Shown in pieces: positions 11,886 through 23,130 of a stretch of 64,000 bases of DNA. Each line of letters begins with the position of its first letter. Positions within the stretch are counted from its first letter, which is position 1. Source of the stretch: Trametes villosa (taxonomy: Eukaryota; Basidiomycota; Agaricomycetes; Polyporales; Polyporaceae); assembly GCA_002964805.2 (NCBI GenBank), contig PUDQ02000008.1, forward strand, positions 1-64,000, in the 5' to 3' direction. Below the pieces are notes generated by a model. The model was given only the letters and a program-made list of their open reading frames with translations, did not search any database and was not told where the DNA came from. The position numbers and the translations under genes are program-made.

Positions 11886-12045
11886 CTTGGCTGAGTGGTC
11901 GCGTCGAGAGGAGAGTGGGGAATCTCAGGATGGTGAGGGCGTGCTGAGAGAAGCAGTAATGGAGGATCCCGCGGGCCACGCGTACAAACAGGCCACTTGC
12001 CTGTCAGGACCATGCGCGGCGTTGCCTATTCGAGTTAAGGCCACA

Positions 12046-12085
12046 CGCGGTTGGTTTTGTGCGGTTGGTATTGTCGCCAACCGCG
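12046..12085. promoter_or_regulatory. Inverted repeat upstream of the acidic-protein gene
   Basis: CGCGGTTGG at 12046-12054, repeated as GCGGTTGG at 12061, is followed by its reverse complement CCAACCGCG at 12077-12085, so the DNA could form a stem with a 22-base loop or bind a dimer. It lies 160-200 bases upstream of the ATG of the 8453-11885 gene and beyond the stop of the 12351-13875 gene, a plausible promoter position. More near-palindromic GATCG-rich words follow to about 12240. Confidence 0.4.
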
Positions 12086-12350
12086 TTGACCGAACCGCGT
12101 CCTACCGCAGTGCAGGCCCATGCGCCGCCACCGCGGTCCAAGCGCGTGACGTCAGCGCAATCGAGCGCATTGTCCGATCGCGTCGATCGCCGATTAGCTT
12201 TTGGTCCCTCGATCGCCGATTCGTCTTCGGTGCCTGATCGGATCGACGCGTACGTCATCTGTGGCCGCAGGACTGGTACTGAAGTGCGCGAAAGTAAAGT
12301 ACTGCGCGGGACGGTGCCATAAATGTGATAGTAATAGTACGTGGAATACA

Positions 12351-13875
12351 CTACTCGTCGTCAGAGAGGACAATAACTTCCTGGCCGTCCTCAACCCGCA
12401 TGCGCAGCGGCTTCTCCTCAACCTTGGGAATGACTGCTTCATCATCCGAGATCTCGATGACCTCTGCATGGTCCTGGTGCAGATTCTGTGCGCTCGCGCC
12501 CGCGCCGCTGCGGCGGTCATTGCGGTGGCGCATCCGCTTCGCCGGGGACACGAGGGCAGGGGACCTCGCGCGGCGTTTGCCAAGCGCTTTGCGCGAGACA
12601 CTCGGACCAGCCTCCGCGCCACCGTGGTCCTCCACCTTGGGCCCGAGCGCTTTCGCCGCCCAGTGCCTGCGCACCATCTCCATTGCGTCCGGTAGATCGG
12701 GCGAGGAGACCGGAGACAAAGAGAGACGGTCGCGGGGTGGGGTGCTGGGGCGGCGCCACGGAGAGTTCGAAGCGCCGGGAGTGGCCTGTCCGGCGGAAGA
12801 AGGGGACGAGGGGCGAAGCGGGGAAGAAGACGGGAACGCATCCAGCTCCGCGGCGTGGTCGAGCAGAGATGGGAGGCGGCGCTGAAGTGGGCTGCCGCCG
12901 GGCGCGGGGGCGAGCAGAGCGCGGGGTGAGCGCACTGGTGCGACGAGCCGCTGATACTCGGCGAGTTCGGGCATGTCGAAGACGTCCTCGGCCTTGTAAA
13001 GCACCGCCCGTTCTGCGGGGAAGTACTGCGGCTCGTGAGGCTTCGGATATTCCGACCAGCGCCGCGTGTCGCTGATCCACTGGAGGAAGGTCGGCTTGCG
13101 GCGAGCACTGCGGTCTACACCTAGGATCTCGTCGAGTTTGGGCTGCCGGAAAGCGAATTGGACACGCTCGCCTTCGTCGCGCGGGATGCCGTCCGCGGTG
13201 AGCTCGAGCGGTGGCTTGCCGTTCTGAAGCCGGCGTTAGACTGCGACTACAGTGCGGAGGAGCGCGGGCGTACCTCCGTATACACGTACACCATCACCGT
13301 AGTGACGGGGTTCCGAGGACGACCGGGCTGGTTGGAGGAAGCCGCGGTGGCGGTGGAGCGCGCGCGAGATTGCGAGTTCGTTATGGAGCCGCCGTTCGCA
13401 GGAGTCGCGGGTCCACCCGCGGTGGGAGGTGGCCATATATCGTCGCCCTCGCGCAGGCGAAAGCTCCACAACAGACAGTTGGTGGCGTTCTCTTTGTTGT
13501 TGTATGGAGCCATCTCGAGCTCCGCGAGCCTATTGAGAAGGTCGATGCGGTTGGCCTTTGACATTTGCAGGGGCAGAGGAGAGCGGTGGATCTGACACGG
13601 GTGCGGGCGGTCGTTCTCATCCTTGGCGGGACACTGGTATGCGCATTAATACATAGCCGTTCTGTGCCAACATGGGCCACACTCACAATTTCGTACACCA
13701 CCCCGACATTGACGAAGCTCTTCGAGCCGTACGACGCCTGGTACAGGTGGGTCGCGCCGCGGGCGCACATGCGCAGCGCGTGCTTGAGCTCGGTGTGCGG
13801 AGGAAGGCGAGCTTTCACCATGTTCTTCACGCGGGGGTCGCTGCCCGCGACAGACATCATGGCGGGGCGGGGCAT
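12351..13875 (-). CDS. KDZ-borne protein with two C-terminal SIM-like motifs
   Basis: Three exons (13687-13875, 13274-13591, 12351-13223) give an unbroken 459-aa protein of unknown family. Exon 1 has KARLPPHTELKHALRMCARG, which looks helical. Exon 2 has KANRIDLLNRLAELEMAPYN and a beta-rich part ending VMVYVYTE. Exon 3 begins NGKPPLELTADGIPRDEGER and contains a conserved-looking QWISDTRRWSEYPKPHEPQY segment. The rest is a Ser/Pro-rich disordered region with a basic stretch (AKRMRHRNDRRS). It ends with VIEISDDE and, at the very C-terminus, VIVLSDDE, both fitting the SUMO-interaction motif pattern (hydrophobic core plus acidic residues). The start ATG at 13875 was chosen as the first in-frame one; an extra 5' exon in 13.9-14.6 kb is possible. 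Function is unknown; position in the transposon suggests a transposition or targeting cofactor. Confidence 0.65.
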
Positions 13876-15082
13876 ACGGCGTGGGGTGGTGGAGGCGAGG
13901 ATTTGAGGATGAAGGTATGAGCACGCCGTGCAGCGGTCGCCTCTTATAAGCGCGGGACAATGGGCCGACGAGGACCATGCACGGTATGTACGCATAGGCC
14001 ACACAGAATCTCGATACAGGGGAAGCCGCGCTTTGCGCATAATCTATCGGGCAAGGAACTGGTGCTACCGGACGCTAATAGACGATGTACAGTGATGGAG
14101 CATGTTCGTGTCGCGTAAGTAAGTACGCAGTGCGAGCGTATCCCTGGGCGTAGTGCGAGGCTGGTCGCTCCCTGAGCGGACGCGGGAACTCGGGGACGTA
14201 GGAGTCGTTCCGAGTTCCCCGGGGGAACACCAAGTTCCACCGTTGTCGGGCTTGTGGTAAAGCAAGATGGTCAGTAATGAGCACGAACGCGGACACGCAC
14301 CGTGCCCGCGTCGGACCCCTAGACTGGCCTGCCCGCCTACAGGGCTATTTCTCCGGTTGATGCGTGTTGCACTGCGGCATTGGTGCGGCTTTCTTCTGGG
14401 TCGGGTAGCAGGCATGCAGAAGAGTGTACAAGAGGGGAAGCACAGAGACGAGACGTTGTGTGTGAGAGTGCTGGTGGTGGAGGTGGTGGACGACGAGGCG
14501 GCAGGACGAAGGAGTGTTGGCGCCGAACGCGTCGAAATCTCTAAGTCCAGCACTTGCCTCTTCCGGGCTGGCTCATACAGCGTCTGAAACTCCGACATTA
14601 GTCACACTTCATCGGAGTTCATGGCGGACCTCCTGAAACCTTGAATTTGAAGCGGCTCCGCTGCTCGAGCGGATCACGCGGAGGGCTGCGACACTTCGAC
14701 GATTTCGCGTCTCGAGCTCCTGCTCGCCTCAGGCTCATATCGCACTCTCCTCCTCTGCCCCCATCGCATTCCCTCGCCTGCACCCACGCGGCACCCAGAC
14801 TGTCTTTCGGTAAGCAAACTTGACCTGCGACGGTCACGAACATACGCTAACACGGCACGTCTTTCGGCTCACAAGCGTCCACTGCCAGGCTGCGCCGGTC
14901 CTCCTAGTACCAGTCAAAGATCCCCGTCCCTCCCTCCCTCTTTGCAGGTATCCAGAACGTCTCTTAAGACCTCTGGATACTTGTACCCCCGGTGACTTGG
15001 TGTCACCCGGGCCTCCTTCAAGAACGCCCGCCGTCCAGGACAACCTCAAGCCGCTCCCCATCCGCTCGGACAGTATCGTACC
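13876..15082. other. Central divergent spacer of the KDZ element
   Basis: This 1.2-kb stretch separates the leftward and rightward gene pairs and probably carries both promoters. A minus-strand frame starting at 14598 (MSEFQTLYEPARKRQVLDLE) stays open for 177 codons and could be a small gene or a 5' exon of the 12351-13875 gene, but it has no recognisable domain. Pyrimidine-rich sequence at 14690-15000 precedes the ATG at 15083. Confidence 0.4.
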
Positions 15083-17149
15083 ATGCCTCCCCTGCGTGAA
15101 CAGTCTGGGACCACCGGTAAGCACATGTGCCTTTGTATACAGGATTTTTCCCAATAACATTTACAGGACTCTGGACGTGGGCGGATGCTCTTGCCGCTGC
15201 GCCGACCTCCGACGACCTCTGGGTTATCACCTCGCCGAACGTCAATTACATCCCCAAACCCCCGATCGGCATCGTGGAGGTCATATTGCGTTCGGACTGT
15301 AGATACGGGATAGTCGATCCGATCCAGTACCCCCAGCTCTACACTGACGGCTGGGAATATCTATGTATGATCCCGCGACCGGATCCGTATCGCCCGAACG
15401 ACCGCGCCTTGTCCTACACTCCGACCCGGTACGACTTCGTTCTCCAGCAAGGATCAATAATCAAATGCCTTGGACTGCTTCGTCCGGAGGCCGTACAGCC
15501 CCTGAGCGACGTCGTCGACCAGCTCGAGTGCGCCATCGCCGCCCTTCCGCACGTCGATACACATCTTGGCTGGCTCAACGTCGCCATGCACCAGGCGAGG
15601 GATCGTCTCCGCCGCTTTCCTTGCACGTTCCGCGACGTTATCATGCAGGTCCGCGAAACGCAAAGGTACTCCCTCATGGCGCGCGCGTATCTCGACTTCA
15701 TGAAGCTCGACGTGCCTGCCATAGGTGTCCGTCCGAACCCGGTGAAGGAAGGCGTCATGGGGGCGTTCAGCACGGACCCAGCGACCGTGCAGCGCCTTTT
15801 CGCTGCCGGCGTGCCTGTGTGGTACGTGCGCACGGACGTGTCTGTGCTCGCGGACGACCGGGTCCGTGCAGTCGTGCGGCTCAGGGAGCCGACGGAGATT
15901 TGCACGAGCGTCGGCGAGGAGCGAGGGGCGGTCCTGTACAGTGGGCTCGTCGGGGCGAAACATCTCGCTGCAATGGCCCGCGGCGGGCACACGTATCTCG
16001 ACATTTGCCGTGCGCCCCTCCTCGCGGTGGATGAGGATGGTGGATACGCCTCGGCCATCGGGCAGAAGGAACACAGACGCAACGCGCGCGGCGAGCCCAC
16101 TCAAACGGCGGGGCCGGTTCGGAACAACGCTCGCGGCGACCGCGCAGGTCGGGGCGGAGGATCAGCAGGGCCTTGTAAGTAAGACACCTCGTCTTGTGTA
16201 TCTGTTGCTAACTCCGCCTTCAGATATAACGCCTCACCCGACTCAGGTGCGGGGTATTAACAAATTCGAGCCCACGGTCCATGAATGGATGCCTGAAGCG
16301 TTGATCTCCTGGCAGAAGGCGATGGCGGCCGTCGACCTGTCCAAGCCCGCGAAGCCCCTGTCGGAGATGTGGGGGTACTGGATCCCCGAACCGGGTCTGC
16401 TTCTGCGGCCCAAAACTACCGATCGGCTGCATCGGTACGTCGTCAACTGGGTTCGACTGCGGCCCGCGTGGTTGTACATCCTTCGCCTCCGGCAAGCCCG
16501 TGTCACGAAGGTTCCAACCCAGTGGTGGCGCGACATCCTGTACGGGGCTACGGGCCAGGGCGAGAAGGACGAGACCAAACGGACCGCGCAACGGTGGCGC
16601 CAGATCGAAGACGTGTTCGGTCAGGCGTTCGACCGCGTCGACTTCGAGCCCTCTCCCTCGGGTGCACCGACCTGGTATCAAACGACGGTATCCACTCTGA
16701 ATGTCGCGACGTGTCGCCCGATCATATGGGAGATCTGCGAACTCGGGTTTCGGCACGAGCTACTGGCCCTCGACCGACTGCTTGTATCCACACGGGGCTC
16801 AGGCAAGACTGAGGAGCACCGCGAAGTCCTCCTCGCGGAGGTCTTCCCGGACCGGGGCGTGTACTGCCTGCATGAACTACCGGCTGTCGACAAGGATCTA
16901 GGTGTCACGGCGGGACTATGGGCTGACCTGCCTCATCGCCGCGTGGGATCCCTGGAAGCACTGCGCCGCGTCCTTGCGCGCTGGCCGCGCTGCCCTCCGT
17001 CGATCCATGCCGCCGATCCTTTCGGCACGCATCTCAAACCGGCAGAGCTGGTCGCCCGGGAGGAGGAGCTCGCCGCCTTCTACGTTCAGACCTTCTTTGA
17101 ATACGCGGGGCGTGCGCCGATCGTGCCTCACAGTTTCCCGCGCGTGTAA
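15083..17149 (+). CDS. KDZ-borne 655-aa protein, unknown function
   Basis: Exons 15083-15116, 15167-16174 and 16224-17149 give an unbroken 655-aa protein (intron donors GTAAGC and GTAAGT). The first half contains VITSPNVNYIPKPPIGIVEV, RYDFVLQQGSIIKC, RYSLMARAYLDFMKLD, PVKEGVMGAFSTDPATVQRL and AGVPVWYVRT. A Gly/Arg-rich hinge (about residues 325-345) leads to a second half with RGINKFEPTVHEWMPEALIS, WVRLRPAWLYILRLRQ, KVPTQWWRDILYG and STLNVATCRPIIWEICELGF. Trp-rich, largely globular sequence without low complexity argues for a folded enzyme or structural protein, but no catalytic motif is recognisable. I have the impression that such proteins occur in many copies in agaricomycete genomes; that is recollection, not a search. 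It lies 0.37 kb upstream of the transposase on the same strand. Confidence 0.75.
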
Positions 17150-17523
17150 CCGCATCATCTGCATAGCATCGTACGAATCATGTATATACTGTACTTCATG
17201 TTGTAATTACACCGTGCTAGTTGGACAGGACATTATAGAGGACGACTAAGATAGTACAGTAGGGTTCAGACAGCGGAAGGTTTGAGTAGATCGGGACTGG
17301 TCATCGCGCACAGGGGTTCGGGTGGTGACCTGCGGGACGCTTGGGCCGGCGGGTGGATCGTAACAAGACAGTGCTTGGGCCGCCCCGCGCGGTGGCTAGC
17401 TCTTTGTCCGTCAGCGGTTCGGTCCATGCGTACGACGACGACGAGGGCCACAATGGGGCTACCTCTCCGTCACCTCTCGGATGCTCGCCCGCACATACTT
17501 CCCTCCACAGTATCGCACATCCT
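17150..17523. promoter_or_regulatory. Probable promoter/5' leader of KDZ transposase
   Basis: This 374-base gap lies between the stop codon of the 655-aa gene and the chosen ATG at 17524. It holds no conserved domain. The frame upstream of 17524 stays open to 17341, so an earlier start or an extra 5' exon is possible. Confidence 0.3.
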
Positions 17524-20500
17524 ATGTATCGACGGGCGCGAGGTAAGAAACTTGGCGCGGGCATCGCCCGCGGATTCGACCACCGCCGCCCTGTGGCCAA
17601 GACCTCGAAATCCGAGGTCGACAAGCATGGCCACCGGACTCTCTTGGAGAAGCAGTTGGAGTACGACACTCCGGGGCCCTCGCGGAAGAGAGCCCGCACG
17701 GATGAGGATACCCCCGTGGATGAGGATACCACCACGCATGCGAGCTCGATGGGTGCCGAACTCGAGGGCGACGGAGGTGGGGCCGACGAGGGAGGACCGT
17801 CGGGCAGTCCGGGGCCACAAGCGCAGGGGAAGCCTTCGCGCGCAAAGAAGGTGCGTCCCGAGTCCGCCTCGTGTACTTATTCGTTGCTGATCGCCTTTGC
17901 ACAGAACACACCATCGTACCAGATGCGCCAGTGGCTGGCGCGCGAGGCGGACCTCATCGCTCGACTATTACGACGCGAACAAGACCCAGACATTGGCCAG
18001 GTCTGCGCCTGCGGTGTTCGCCCAGCCATAGCACGCTGTCAAGAGTGTGGCCAGAAGACCCCTCAATGCGAGGAGTGCATCGTACAGGACCATCAGCACC
18101 TGCACTACCACTGGATCGATCGCTGGAACGGTCGCCACTTCGAGCGCGTCGACCTGGCCGAGCTCGGCCACATCATCCACCTGCAACACCGCGACGAGGC
18201 ATGCCCGAACGCTTCGAAGAGCGCCAGGGCAATGTACTTTGTCGTAGTCCACACGAACGGCGTCCACCGCTGCCAAATCCAGTACTGCCAATGCGCAGGG
18301 CACGACGAGCAGGCCTATCAGCTCATCACCGCGGGGTTATGGCCATCAAGCCTCGAGCGTCCTGAGACCGCCTTCACGCAAGACCTTCTACGCCACTGGC
18401 ACCTCGACTGGGACGTGTCGCACAAGAGCGCACAGGACTTCTATCGCGTCTTGCAGCGCCTAACGAACAACGCAGCTCCGGAGACCGTTGAGGTGCGTAC
18501 GATGTTTAACTTAGTCCCCCTAACCAAGCGTCCAACCCATTATCTATCTAGGATCGATACAAGGACCTCCTGAGTGCGTCGCGAGTGTGGCGCCACCTCA
18601 CCATGGTCAAGCGGTCGGGGCGGTATCACGGCCTGCTTCTCCCTCATCGCCCACAGCGCACGATCACCGTGCCATGCTTCACCTGCCCCTGGCCGGACTT
18701 CAACCTGCCTGAGAATTGGAAGGAGACTCCGGAACACCTCAAGTCAGTCCGGTGTTTACGTGCGCCAGTGCGTCTTATTAACCGCATTGTCTGTATAGGT
18801 ACATCTATCGCATTGTCATCGGGTGTGATGGAAACCACAGCTTGCACAAGAAGGCCAAGCGTGAGGACCCTGACGACGTGAGCCTCGCCGTCGAGCAGGG
18901 TTACTTCGTCAACCACGAGAAGATGTCCGAGTACCTGGAGAAGAGCTATGAGAACGAGGACACAGTATGTCTGCCTGCATACTCCTTCGTCGTGCCTCGC
19001 TGACGCCGTCCAGCTGCAAACCTGCAGCGGCTTCCAGGTACTCAAAACTTTGCGGCCAGGCAAGTTCCGTTTCCTCTCGGTCAGTGGGATAATCGGCACA
19101 TTCTGCAAACACGTTCTCTTCCGCTCGCACGGTGTTGTCGACATGCAAACGGGAGAACGGTAAGGTCACACTCACTAACATTCACTCACTGTGGCTAATA
19201 TTGCGCTGGTAGGAGTGGCCACTCCATGTACGCGATCATGGGCGGTCTTCAAGGCACGGAACTGCTCGAGCAGCGCGCCCTGTCGTACGACGTCGCCTGC
19301 ATCATCATTCGCAACATGCTCAAACGATGTCGCGAGTACTTCCCCGCGATGGTCCCCATCGTCGAGAAGCTGATGATTCTATTACCGAAACTCCACCTGT
19401 ATGCCCACAAGGACCTGTGCCAGATCGTGTACGCCCTCGCGTTCGCGTCGGGGTTCGGCCTGTCGCACGGCGAGGGCGTCGAGACGCCTTGGGCGGAGTT
19501 CAACATCGCAGGTCTCCCAACGCGTGAGATGACCGCGGGCGGACGCCACGACGCGCTGACGGATTTGTTCAACTTCTGGAACTGGTGCAAAGTCGAGCGG
19601 ATGGGTAAGCGCACGTCGTCTCTACCGTTTTGCAGAGCTGACCACGATCACACAGCCTCCTTCCTTGCTAAGAAGCTCACCGAAGCGTACGACGGACAGC
19701 GCCGCACGACGCGATACTTCGCCGGGTTGACGGCTCTCGCGGGCCCTGTCACAGTGGCAGCATGGCTTCAAATCCCGTTCGACAGCGAGGCCCCGACACC
19801 GCTGACGTTCAGGGAGAAGGAGGCGGCTTTCGCGTCCAGCCCGTTCCTGGTCAATCGCACCGATCGTCAGTAGTATGCAACGCCGCACCGCGTCTGAGTT
19901 GCTAACATGATCACAGTGCCCAGCGCCACTAGCGCGTACACGGTCCTGATCGAGGCACACCGCGATAACCCGCAGACGCACACCCGGCAGGTCCTCAGTC
20001 ACCTGCGCAAGGAATACGCGAACTTCCTCAGGACGGCTCTGGATCTGGAGCAAGAAATGTACGACTTATGAGATCAACGTAGCCGCGGAGGATACTGACG
20101 ATAGCCACAGGTTAGCGCTGCGGGACAAGGACATCCTCAAGAAGGCGGCTGCGAAGGGCGAGATCGTCGATGACAGTGCCGTCGCGTGCACTACCTGGAC
20201 AGCTTGGCGGAAGAAGGTGGATCAGTGGCGTGCCCTCCAACGGAAGCTGATGCCAGGCCTGTGGACGGAAGCCTCAACGTCCGACAACGTACCAGCCTCC
20301 GTCGATACCGACAACACGTCAGATGACCTAGACGATGACGACGAGGAATACGTCGACGAGGGCCCCGCCTCATCCGCGAGCTCGGTGGCCACAGGATCGG
20401 GATCTTCACCGATGGCCCAAGAAGTGCTCGGCCTTCCGTCCGACCTCAGCGCCGCCGAGAGGCAAGAGTTCGAGGTGGAGACGTTGGCGGAGTACGAGCG

Positions 20501-21438
20501 CCATCTGCGCATAGGGCAGGCGTTCGACCTCCTCGACGACGTGCGTCGTGCCGTCAAGCATCTCGCAGCTTACATCGCAGAGAAGCAAGACGCCGGTCAT
20601 ACAACGAAGGACAATACACGCTCGGCGGACATAACCAAGTTCTCGCGCGCCCACTGCGCACGCGTCGCCAAGCGGTACAACTACGTATACGACCGCCTCC
20701 TGTCACTGCGCGCCCATCCACCCTCACGAACGGACCCAGACTTCTATCTCAAGCGCATCGACCTCGACCACGACCTGACCATCACCAACCTGAAGGTCGC
20801 GCGCGAGAAGGGGGATAGTAAGCGTTCCGGTTCCTGGATCTGGTGGGCGTTTGAGGACGCGATGGAGGCGTGCGGTCCAGCCCGTGCTGCAGGCAAGCGG
20901 AAGAAGGGGGCCGACAGCGCGCGCGCTGACGTGCAAGAGCAACCCGAGGATCATACCAGTTGGCGTGCGTATGCAGCCCTGTCTTGGACGTGTCTGATGC
21001 TAACATCCATGCTCTCGATTAGTTGATAGGGCCCAATGGTTCCGCGCCTGGCAAGAGAAGCTGCGCTACGACGAGGCCGTCAACATCGTGTGCGCCGACT
21101 TCCGCGCAACCGTCCGAGGTTACGATCACATGGCGCGGCTGTGGCTGGCGGCAGCTACGCGTGCGGGCTGTCCGGCCGGCGAATCAGCATATGCCCATCA
21201 ACATCATACGATGTTCAGCCGCATGCGCGATGAATGCCAGGCCCTCTACGATGGTGCGCGCAAGCCGGGCGTCGCGGGCGACACCATTGACCAGAGCAAG
21301 GTACGGTACTATCCATTCGCTACACCATCCGACTAACTTGTTTGTGTACAGTCAATCAGGGGGGAGCTTGCAAAGCAGGTTCGCAACTCGAGCATGGACG
21401 AATGGACACATGTTCTACAGTCTTTACGCATGGATTAA
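17524..21438 (+). CDS. KDZ transposase, 11 exons, 1126 aa
   Basis: This is the transposase of a KDZ element. The eleven exons are 17524-17850, 17905-18492, 18552-18742, 18799-18964, 19014-19159, 19213-19604, 19656-19865, 19917-20058, 20111-20964, 21023-21300 and 21352-21438; they sum to 3381 nt without a stop. After a basic, acidic-patched N-terminus, exon 2 has a CxC2-like Cys/His cluster (CACG, CQECG, CEEC, then HQHLHYHW and RCQIQYCQC). It is followed by CFTCPWPDFNLPENW, VIGCDGNHSLHKKAKRED, ALSYDVACI (about residue 500, candidate catalytic Asp), LYAHKDLCQ and GLSHGEGVETPWAEFN (candidate catalytic Glu). The C-terminal part is alpha-helical with an acidic insert near DDLDDDDEEY. Length and motif order match full-length members. 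All ten introns are about 50-60 nt, which supports the model. Confidence 0.92.
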
Positions 21439-21494
21439 TAGATACCCAAGTATGGCCGGGCCGACTACTAGAGTTATGCTGATAGAAGACTGTA

Positions 21495-21661
21495 CAACAC
21501 CCTGTTACTAATATGTACCTAATCGGACTAATCTGTACTTAATCCTTCGCAATCAACGCTTCTCTCTGTCCCCTGCTGCTCGGGGACGGACTTAATCCCG
21601 ACTTAATCGCGTGATCAGACGGACTGACTCTAATTTTCCAGCCCTCTAAGGGCCCGAATAG
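21495..21661. repeat. Right subterminal CTAATC/TTAATC repeats
   Basis: The words CTAATC and TTAATC recur about six times. The segment CCTAATCGGACTAATCTG at 21518-21535 is the inverted counterpart of the left subterminal segment near 8340-8355. Confidence 0.65.
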
Positions 21662-21716
21662 ATGGGGGGATTAATCCTGGATTTACATGATATGATAGGT
21701 AAGATAAGCAAACTAA
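21662..21716 (-). repeat. Right terminal inverted repeat of KDZ element
   Basis: Ends GATAAGCAAACTAA on the plus strand. Its reverse complement aligns over its whole length with 8133-8189, sharing TTAGTTTG, ATCATG, AATCC and GATTAA blocks. Confidence 0.85.
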
Positions 21717-22039
21717 GTACAGTCCCTGACACGACTCGGATCCATTCGGGAGATTGGGACGGAGTCCGGGTATGGAAGCCGGGATTCACTCCTGCACCAC
21801 CGTACATGTCAGTGCGAGATCATGTGCACAGGAGGGGGAGAGCGTGCATGGGGAACCACACATTGGATATACGACTTGGCGTAACGGTAGCCATCCTCGC
21901 CAGTCGCGAGCTCGCGGAGAATAGCGGGGCAAATGGTGACCTAGAGGCGGAGGGTGATGCGGTCAGCAGGAATGCTCTCGATTTCATTGTCGAACTGAAG
22001 GGGCAGCGCGGGGCACGCGAGTGAGACGAGCGCTGGTCC

Positions 22040-22330
22040 TGAATGGCGCAATGTTCGTCGTCACGAACGCGACCTCCGTCTCGCCCTCATGCCCCGGCGC
22101 CTTCGCGGGCCCGATCTCCCGGATCGCCGTCTCGAGCGCGTCGCCCGGCTACACGGGCGTGGTGAAGCGCACGCTGAACAGCGTGAAGGAGCGCGGGTCG
22201 CCGGCGCCCACCGCAGACATGGCTCGCGCGCCGCAAACCCGAACGTCGCGAGCCCCTGCAGGATCACGACGCTGAAGCCCATCGCCGCGCCGATCGCCGG
22301 GTCTGCATCAGAGGGTGTGTTAGCTATCAT
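22040..22330 (-). pseudogene. MaoC/hotdog dehydratase relic
   Basis: The minus strand encodes the C-terminal half of a peroxisomal MaoC-like (enoyl-CoA hydratase 2 type) dehydratase: DPAIGAAMGFSVVILQGLAT, FGFAAR, then in another frame SAVGAGDPRSFTLFSVRFTT and EVAFVTTN. In intact proteins this part forms the hotdog fold that hydrates 2-enoyl-CoA during beta-oxidation. Two lesions are visible: a frameshift right after FGFAAR, and an in-frame TAG where the family has a Lys codon in the PVKPGD motif. No upstream half was found next to it. The family assignment is from memory of the motif order. Confidence 0.7.
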
Positions 22331-22639
22331 GAACGACGGGTGGAGGGGGAAGGCACGCTAGATGGTACTAACCCTCTCTATAACCTGAAGACTTTATCGC
22401 GGGCGTCATCCGTGCAACGGAGGCTACGTGCTCAATGTGATACACAAGTCCGGCGAGCATCTTGATGGCGACGGCGACCTGCTGCGCAATGGTTTGTATC
22501 AAGAGCAGGAAAAGCACATCTGGTCAGCGTGGAGAGCGATACACCTTCCGCGCATGCGGGATGAGCGAGTGCAAAACGAAAAACTCACCAGTGTTAAGCC
22601 AGGGGCAGCGGCTAATCACAGCGTAGCTGGCACTTCGCA

Positions 22640-23130
22640 AGGCTCGCCTAGAGCGCGCCAAACAGCACCGCACCGCTCAACCCCCGCAGCGTGGGCGGGC
22701 AACGCAGGTCCAGGACAGCGTCGCGGAAGTGCGGAAACACGCGCAACGGCGCACGGGGCATCGCAGCGATAGGCCGGTCGACATCGACCGGGAGGGAAAC
22801 CATGATACCCTCCGCCCAGAGATAGAGGTTGAGGATGCGGTTCGGGGGCCCGCCGTTGTGCAGCGCGACGTGCGGGTTTGCGAACGAGTAGACGTCAACC
22901 AGCGCGACGGTGTCGACGAAGCCGCGACAAGGGAGCGTGCAGAGGGTGGGGTCCATCGCAAACGGCGCCAGCTTGACATCTAGCGCCGCGGGATGGGCCG
23001 CATGCGGGGACCAGGACACGCCGCCAAAGGCAAGCTTGGTGATGAGCGAATGGAAGACGCCGAGGCACATAGCGCGTACAAGCATATGTCCATGATACAT
23101 CCCGGCATATCCAGCAAACCGGCCCAACCA
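22640..23130 (-). other. Unidentified open frame
   Basis: A minus-strand frame of about 159 codons begins MGRFAGYAGMYHGHMLVRAM and contains a hydrophobic stretch. I do not recognise it, and its neighbours are pseudogenes, so it may be another relic (possibly of a membrane protein). No splice partners were convincing. Confidence 0.2.

Larger units (their letters stand above)
8133..21716. mobile_element. KDZ (Kyakuja-Dileera-Zisupton) DNA transposon, complete
   Basis: This is a 13.6-kb element bounded by imperfect terminal inverted repeats of 57 and 55 nt (about 45 of 57 aligned positions identical with two single-base gaps), with a second inverted segment further inside. It encodes a full-length KDZ transposase and three further intact genes. 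Two are on the minus strand (8453-11885, 12351-13875) and two on the plus strand (15083-17149, 17524-21438), diverging from a 1.2-kb central spacer. I could not identify a target-site duplication: the eight bases outside each repeat (AGTAGTTT left, GTACAGTC right) do not match, so the exact outer ends may be a few bases off. All four genes lack internal stops after splicing, which suggests a young or selected copy. Confidence 0.85.

Noticed and set aside
14065..14598. Small gene in the KDZ central spacer
   Set aside because: Ser/Thr/Arg-rich frame without domain; could be chance in GC-rich DNA, so only mentioned in the spacer entry.
8453..17149. A TET/JBP-type dioxygenase among the KDZ cargo genes
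   Set aside because: Looked for because such genes are linked to KDZ elements in fungi; no HxD with a distal His and Arg in a suitable beta-rich context was seen.
22648..23127. Candidate membrane protein gene
   Set aside because: No family recognised, no exon partners, and surrounding genes are pseudogenes; kept only as an unidentified open frame.
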